Below, piece by piece: positions 59,675 through 64,000 of a stretch of 64,000 bases of DNA; position 1 is the first letter of the stretch, and every line of letters starts with the position of its first letter. The translations under genes and the position numbers were made by a program. Under the pieces are notes generated by a model. The model was not told the origin of the DNA. It ran no database searches and saw only the letters and a program-made list of their open reading frames with translations. The stretch is from Flexivirga caeni (GTDB lineage Bacteria; Actinomycetota; Actinomycetes; Actinomycetales; Dermatophilaceae): NCBI RefSeq assembly GCF_003724155.1, contig NZ_RJJQ01000003.1, positions 186,001 to 250,000 of the forward strand, in the 5' to 3' direction.

Positions 59675-60301
59675 TCAGCGTACGAACGTGAACCAGTGGT
59701 CGGCAGGTTCGAGCGGCTGCCGTTCGCCGGCGAACCGGTGCGTGCCGACGGACCACGTGTCACCGTCCGGTGCGACGAAGGAGATCTCCTCGAATCCTGC
59801 CTCCAGGAACCACTTCCGCACCCGCGGTGTGACGTCCGGCTCGGCCCGATGTCGCGTCCACACGACCTGAGCGTCGGTTGCGCATAGCTGCGGCAGCGCT
59901 TCGATGGTTCGCTTGATGTCCCGGTCGCTGATGTTGCCGAACACTCCGCACATGAGCACGAGATCGGCCGGAGCAGCGTCAGCGTAGATCGCCGCGTCGG
60001 CTGCGTCGGCGCACGTCACCGTGAGATGGGCGGCCAAGCCGTCCGCGGTGGCGCGTGCGCGTGCGGCGAGCGTCACGTCATACTCCACGAGCAGCCCGGT
60101 CACCCGGCCGGCATCGTCGCGAATGGCCAACGCTCCCAAGAGATCTCGGCCATCACCCGCACATGCGCTGATGATCCGAACCGGGGCAGGGCGCGTTCGG
60201 TCCAGGAAGTGATGGATCGACTGTCGCACGGAGTCGAGCCGGTCGTTCAGGCCCGAGCCGGGGCGTTCGTAGGCTTCGTGCTATTCGCTCCAGTCAGTCA
60301 C
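59675..60301 (-). pseudogene. Class I SAM-dependent methyltransferase interrupted by an in-frame TAG at codon 7
   Basis: Reading from GTG 60301 gives VTDWSE, TAG (60281-60283), then HEAYERPGSGLNDRLDSVRQ and the methyltransferase core: IISACAGDGRDLL (motif I), GLLVEYDVTLAARA, DLVLMCGVFGNISDRDIK, VRKWFLEAGFEEISFVAPDG. Homologs known to me begin with a W-x-x-W-H-x-x-Y stretch, so the TAG is probably a TGG Trp codon changed by one base. Restart at GTG 60229 would give a 184-residue protein lacking the first 24 residues, with the SAM motif intact, so residual activity is possible. No other lesion is visible. Confidence 0.75.
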
Positions 60302-60330
60302 CAGCGAATGCTAGGCCCATCTGTCTGTCC

Positions 60331-60367
60331 CGAACCTTCGACTGTCGAGGGTTGCGTATGCCGGGGG
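60331..60367 (+). repeat. Palindromic intergenic repeat, copy 3
   Basis: AACCTTCGAC / GTCGAGGGTT arms then GCGTATGCCGGGG. Lies between the MFS stop (60388, minus) and the methyltransferase start. Confidence 0.8.
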
Positions 60368-60387
60368 CGACCCGACACGAGCTCGCT

Positions 60388-61593
60388 CTACTCGGCCGCC
60401 CGCCCGAGCGCCGTGATCGTCGCGGTCAGGACGATGCAGAGCAGGATGACCCCGATCCCGAGGACTCTCCATCCCTGTACGGTGGCGAGCAGGCCCGCGG
60501 TCAATGAGCCGATGACCTGGAAGGTTCCGGTGATTGCTTCGGCGACCGGCTGGACCTTGCCTCGCTCGGCGCGCCGGTAGGAGGCGGCGATCATCGCGCT
60601 GCCGCCGCTGTAGGCAAGGTTCCACCCGACGCCGACCGCGAGCATCGCGGTGAGGAAGGACCAGGTCGCTGTGCTGTAGATCGCTGCCGCACCCGCGAGG
60701 AACACGAGAGCGACGCCGGTGACGGTGATGATCCGTTCGCCGAGGCGGTCGATCACCCGGGCGACGAGGAAACCGGGCGCGAACATGCCGATCATGTGCA
60801 GCTGCACCGCGAACGCGGCCTCCGACGCGGTGTGACCCATCGCTACCCCGGCGATCGGCCCGGCGGTCATCATCGAGCCCATCGTGACCGCGGCGAACGC
60901 GGTCGTGGCGACGCCGGCCAGTAGAGCCGGCTGCTGCCACAGCTCCGTGCGAGAGCGAGCTCCGACAATCGGCGTGTGGCTGTCGGTGCCGGCCGGAGGT
61001 TCGGCGAGCGTGCCGGGCAGGGTCGAATTCCAGACTGCCGCGAGTCCGCCGAGGACCGCCACGAGCAGGTAGCTGGCGACATACACCACGGGCAGCACGT
61101 GCGCAGCCCAGGTCGCGAGGAACGGCCCGATCAGGGCCGCCACCAGCCCGCCGGCGAGCACTGTGGTGATCGCCGCCGCCCGCGCCCCTCCGGAAGCATC
61201 TGCCGCGGCGTAGCGGTAATAGCCGGCGCCCGCGTTGTAGACGCCGATCAGGCAGGTGCCCAGGCAGAACAGCCAGAAGGAGCCGGTCTGGACCGCCATC
61301 GCCGAGATCACCCCGGCGATCAGCGCGACACCCGCCACTGTGACGAACACGGCCCGGTACCCGTGCCGTCCGATCAGTCTCGATACCAGGAAGGTGGAGA
61401 CCACTGTGCCGGCCGAGATCAGGCTGAACGGCAGCGTCGCCAGGTCGCGGCCCGGTGCCAGCCGATTTCCCACAATGCCGGTCAGGGTCAGGTCCACAGA
61501 GCTACCGAAGACGTACAGCGCCTGGGACGGTGCGAGGCGGCGCGCGATGTGCAGGTCGGCTCGCCGGTCTGTTGGGGCGGACACGGTGTTCAT
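60388..61593 (-). CDS. MFS transporter, 12-helix drug/metabolite exporter type
   Basis: A 401-residue MFS protein with 12 hydrophobic segments. ARRLAPSQALYVFGSSVDLT leads into TM1; VSRLIGRHGYRAVFVTVAGV is the motif A region; the second half begins near AVTMGSMMTAGPIAGVAMGH. No Walker or HTH parts. ATG 61593 chosen. Divergent from a GlxA-type regulator across 72 bp that holds a 23-bp palindrome, so it is probably regulator-controlled; the substrate is unknown. Confidence 0.88.
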   Translation of the reverse strand: MNTVSAPTDRRADLHIARRLAPSQALYVFGSSVDLTLTGIVGNRLAPGRDLATLPFSLISAGTVVSTFLVSRLIGRHGYRAVFVTVAGVALIAGVISAMAVQTGSFWLFCLGTCLIGVYNAGAGYYRYAAADASGGARAAAITTVLAGGLVAALIGPFLATWAAHVLPVVYVASYLLVAVLGGLAAVWNSTLPGTLAEPPAGTDSHTPIVGARSRTELWQQPALLAGVATTAFAAVTMGSMMTAGPIAGVAMGHTASEAAFAVQLHMIGMFAPGFLVARVIDRLGERIITVTGVALVFLAGAAAIYSTATWSFLTAMLAVGVGWNLAYSGGSAMIAASYRRAERGKVQPVAEAITGTFQVIGSLTAGLLATVQGWRVLGIGVILLCIVLTATITALGRAAE

Positions 61594-61617
61594 CGCAGTC
61601 CATGCTCCGGGCGCGAA

Positions 61618-61640
61618 TTCCTGCCAACAAGTGGCAGGAA
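61618..61640. promoter_or_regulatory. Operator-like palindrome between MFS and GlxA-type regulator
   Basis: TTCCTGCCA-ACAAG-TGGCAGGAA: perfect 9-bp arms, 5-nt spacer, 24 nt upstream of the MFS ATG and 25 nt upstream of the regulator ATG. A further half-site CTGCCA overlaps the regulator start (61661). It is probably bound by the regulator itself. Confidence 0.7.
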
Positions 61641-61665
61641 AGACTACTTGCGATAGATTTCTGCC

Positions 61666-62643
61666 ATGGACAACGAACCGGCAGCATCCGTTCCGGCGCG
61701 GCGCCATCAGGTCGCGGTGCTTGCCCTGGCAGGGGCCTATCCGATGGAGGTCGGGATGCCGTTCCATATCCTCGGCCGTCCCGGCCTGCCGTATGACGTG
61801 CAGCTCTGCGCCACCGCCGCCGGGCCGGTCGACACCGCAGACGGCTGGCAGATGGTCGTCCCGCACGGCCTCGACGCCGTGGCCCGCGCAGACACGGTGA
61901 TCATCCCCGCGTTCAAGCACCACCTCGACGGAGCCCCGGATGACGCCGCAGCCGCACTTCGCCGCGCCCATAGGCGCGGTGCCCGGATCGTGTCGATCTG
62001 CACCGGAGCGTTCGCGCTCGCGTCCGCCGGGCTCCTCGACGGTCGTCGCGCCACAACCCATTGGCGAGAAGCGGGGGACCTGCAGAGGCGCTACCCGGCG
62101 GTCACAGTCGACGCCGACGTCCTGTTCGTCGACGAAGACAGCATCGTGACCTCCGCCGGTGTCGCCAGCGGCATCGACGTCTGCCTGCACCTGTTACGCG
62201 CCGACCACGGCGCTGCCCTCGCGAACTCCGTCGCCCGGCAGATCGTCGCGGCCCCGCGCCGCGAAGGCGGCCAAGCACAATTCATCGAACGCGACGCGCC
62301 ACCAAGCCGCCAGCAGGGACTCGGCCCAACGCTGGAATGGGCGCTCGCCCACCTGGACCGGCCGCTCACCGTCGCCGACCTGGCAACCCACGCACACCTG
62401 TCGCCCCGCACCTTCGCACGCAGCTTCACCGCCGAGACCGGAACGACCCCGGTGCGATGGCTCAACGCCGCCCGCGTCGACCGCGCCCGTGAACTCCTGG
62501 AAACGACCGGTGCCGGCATCGACCACATCGCCGACCTCTGCGGACTCGGCACACCGGCCAACCTCCGCCAGCACTTCCACCGGATCACCGGAACCACGCC
62601 CAGTGAATACCGCCGAACGTTCGCGACGGCGGAGAGGGACTGA
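61666..62643 (+). CDS. GlxA-type AraC regulator (DJ-1/PfpI domain plus HTH)
   Basis: A 325-residue regulator. N-terminal DJ-1/PfpI-like amidotransferase fold (VAVLALAGAYPMEVGMPFHI, ADTVIIPAFKHHL, RIVSICTGAFALASAGLLDG with the elbow Cys, ATTHW); C-terminal AraC HTH pair LTVADLATHAHLSPRTFARS and IDHIADLCGLGTPANLRQHF. The Cys in ICTGAFAL is conserved in the family, though catalysis is not expected. Effector unknown. Controls the divergent MFS gene by context. Confidence 0.92.
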   Translation: MDNEPAASVPARRHQVAVLALAGAYPMEVGMPFHILGRPGLPYDVQLCATAAGPVDTADGWQMVVPHGLDAVARADTVIIPAFKHHLDGAPDDAAAALRRAHRRGARIVSICTGAFALASAGLLDGRRATTHWREAGDLQRRYPAVTVDADVLFVDEDSIVTSAGVASGIDVCLHLLRADHGAALANSVARQIVAAPRREGGQAQFIERDAPPSRQQGLGPTLEWALAHLDRPLTVADLATHAHLSPRTFARSFTAETGTTPVRWLNAARVDRARELLETTGAGIDHIADLCGLGTPANLRQHFHRITGTTPSEYRRTFATAERD

Positions 62644-62653
62644 CGGCTCCGCC

Positions 62654-63844
62654 TTACGGCTCGAGATTGAGCTCCTTGGGCAGCTTGTGGATCTTCTGCC
62701 GGCGCTTGCGGCGCTTGGGGATCATCGAGCGCATCTCCTCCAGCTTGCCGAAGCAGAGCAGCCGGTCGTCGGCCTCCAGCACGGTGCCATTGCGCGGGTT
62801 GGGCACGACCCCCGTGCCGCGGTGCAGGGTCAGCACGGTGATGTCGCGCTCGCGCAGGCCGGAGTCACCGATGGACTTGCCGACGATGTCCGCGTCGCCG
62901 TGCACGGCGAGTTCGGCCACGCCATACCCACGGGAGACGGTGAGACGCTGGCGCACGTCGATCTCGGGGAACGCGACCTGGTTGTCGACGTAGTCGATGA
63001 TGGCTCCGGCGACGTCGAGCTTGGTGGCGGCCTCGATGCCCTCCAGACCGGGGGAGGAGTTGACCTCCATGACGAGCGGCCCGTCCTCGCCTTCGAGCAT
63101 GTCGACGCCCGCCACCTTCAGGCCCATGATCTGCGCGGCACGGACCGCCGTCTCCTCGAATTCGGGTGACAGTTCTACCTTTTCGACCGAGCCTCCGCGA
63201 TGCACGTTCGAGCGGAACTCGTCGCCCTTGGCGACGCGGCGCATGGCCGCGACCACTCGTTCCCCGACAACCAGTGCGCGTATGTCGCGACCCTTGCTCT
63301 CCTTCACGAACGACTGGATCAGCACGTTCTGCTTGGTGCTCTGCAAGGTCTCGATGATCGCCTCGGCGACCTTGTTGTCGGGTGCCAGGATCACGCCGAT
63401 GCCCTGGGTGCCCTCGAGCAGTTTGATGACCACCGGAGCGCCCCCGACCCGCTCGATCGCGGGCAGCACATCGCCACGGTTGCGCACGAAAGCCGTCGGC
63501 GGCATACCGATGTGGTGCCGGGACAAGATCTGGCTCGCGCGCAGCTTGTCACGCGAATTCGTAATGCCGGTAGCCGTATTCGGTGTGTAGACGTCCATCT
63601 GCTCGAACTGCCGCACGACGGCGGTGCCGAAGTAGGTGACCGAGTTGCCGATGCGCGGCAGGATCGCGTCGTAGTCCGACAGCGGCCGGCCACGGAACTG
63701 CAGGTCCGGGTCGGGGCCGGACAGGTCGATCGCGAACCGCAAGGTGTTGAGCACCTTCACCGTATGACCCCGTTCCAGGGCTGCGGAACGCAGTCGCTGG
63801 GTGGAGTAGGCGCGCGGAGCGCAGGACAGGATCGCGAGCTTCAC
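62654..63844 (-). CDS. rimK: RimK-type ATP-grasp ligase with C-terminal RCK_C domain
   Basis: A 396-residue protein. The N-terminal ~290 residues are a RimK/glutathione-synthetase-like ATP-grasp ligase: [74 protein letters not shown]. The last ~90 residues ([60 protein letters not shown]) resemble a RCK_C/TrkA_C domain, known to bind ions or nucleotides such as c-di-AMP in transporters. RimK adds Glu to ribosomal S6 in E. coli; the substrate here is unknown. GTG 63844 gives [10 protein letters not shown]. Divergent from the RimB-like gene. Confidence 0.88.
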   Translation of the reverse strand: MKLAILSCAPRAYSTQRLRSAALERGHTVKVLNTLRFAIDLSGPDPDLQFRGRPLSDYDAILPRIGNSVTYFGTAVVRQFEQMDVYTPNTATGITNSRDKLRASQILSRHHIGMPPTAFVRNRGDVLPAIERVGGAPVVIKLLEGTQGIGVILAPDNKVAEAIIETLQSTKQNVLIQSFVKESKGRDIRALVVGERVVAAMRRVAKGDEFRSNVHRGGSVEKVELSPEFEETAVRAAQIMGLKVAGVDMLEGEDGPLVMEVNSSPGLEGIEAATKLDVAGAIIDYVDNQVAFPEIDVRQRLTVSRGYGVAELAVHGDADIVGKSIGDSGLRERDITVLTLHRGTGVVPNPRNGTVLEADDRLLCFGKLEEMRSMIPKRRKRRQKIHKLPKELNLEP

Positions 63845-63868
63845 GTGGGTACCTGCAAAGATGTCGGG

Positions 63869-64000
63869 GTGTCCGGGACGAACCATTCAAGCATCACCGT
63901 GGGGTGGCGTGAGTGGGTGAGTCTCCCCGAACTCGGTGACCTGCGGATCAAGGCGAAACTGGACACCGGAGCGCGCACTTCGGCGTTGCACGCGTTCGAC
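63869..64000 (+). CDS. RimB-type retropepsin-like protease, C-terminus outside window
   Basis: From GTG 63869 the frame reads [20 protein letters not shown], then [20 protein letters not shown], the N-terminus of the PF05618 family (once called ATP-dependent zinc protease, now known to be RimB aspartic proteases) with the catalytic DTGA. It runs off the right edge. RimB removes the glutamate tail that RimK adds, so the divergent pair is a likely functional unit. Confidence 0.85.
   Translation, partial: MSGTNHSSITVGWREWVSLPELGDLRIKAKLDTGARTSALHAFD

Noticed and set aside
1-64000. tRNA, rRNA and CRISPR arrays
   Set aside because: I looked for TTCGAAT/C T-loops with acceptor pairing and for regularly spaced repeats and found none that hold up.

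Overview
The window is a high-GC chromosomal segment of an aerobic actinobacterium. The split actinobacterial oxidase operons (ctaC-ctaD-ctaF and ctaE-qcrC-qcrA-qcrB with a diheme cytochrome c subunit), DUF3043, DUF5302, ErpA, a class II DAHP synthase, a DnaQ/GIY-YIG fusion and many GTG starts all point there. A member of the Micrococcales close to Dermacoccaceae is my best guess, but that is inference. From memory, the core gene order (pepA, gcvT, glycerate kinase, erpA, adenosine-kinase-like gene, ctaC, ctaD/F, qcrBAC, ctaE, trpD, DnaQ-UvrC-like, SRPBCC, acyltransferase, aroG) resembles the Rv2178-Rv2213 block of Mycobacterium tuberculosis, so most of the window is an old, vertically inherited core.

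Layout. 0-18 kb: end of lpdA, DUF5302, pepA, gcvT, an NCS1 nucleobase permease, a two-component system divergent from an ABC exporter, small hypothetical genes, an M20 dipeptidase, a nucleotidyltransferase, a MarR/MFS efflux pair with a clear operator, a glutathionyl-hydroquinone reductase, a broken beta-lactamase-like gene and a sugar/choline-kinase-like phosphotransferase. 18.1-32.3 kb: an accessory block bounded by two direct copies of a ~160-bp sequence. It holds a FlK-type thioesterase, a DyP peroxidase, remnants of a formate-dehydrogenase-like gene and of a Na+/H+ antiporter, a PucR regulator, a triple-BON protein, a DUF6457/FdhF-like molybdoenzyme cluster, three mobile elements nested inside each other, and an MFS/AraC pair with an iron-box-like site. 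32.4-64 kb: the core resumes with an M50B membrane protease, glycerate kinase, erpA, adenosine-kinase-like gene, aat, the cytochrome bc1-aa3 supercomplex, trpD, an Lrp-type sensor, LysE/ArgP, a ROK glucokinase, phospholipid acyltransferase, aroG, an MFS/GlxA-type regulator pair, and a RimK ligase divergent from a RimB-type aspartic protease.

Working together: ErpA, QcrCAB and CtaCDEF build the respiratory supercomplex; AroG and TrpD feed aromatic amino acid synthesis; PepA and two M20 hydrolases recycle peptides; several regulator/transporter pairs (MarR/MFS, AraC/MFS, GlxA/MFS, ArgP/LysE, kinase-regulator/ABC) are divergent export modules with visible operators.

The less ordinary signals are: the direct-repeat-bounded accessory block, the three-level nest of insertion sequences, a 37-bp palindromic intergenic repeat present three times, strong over-use of the pentamer CATAC/GTATG with depletion in the imported MFS/AraC genes, and two otherwise intact genes interrupted by single in-frame TAG codons. 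All calls are from reading the sequence; no database search was run.
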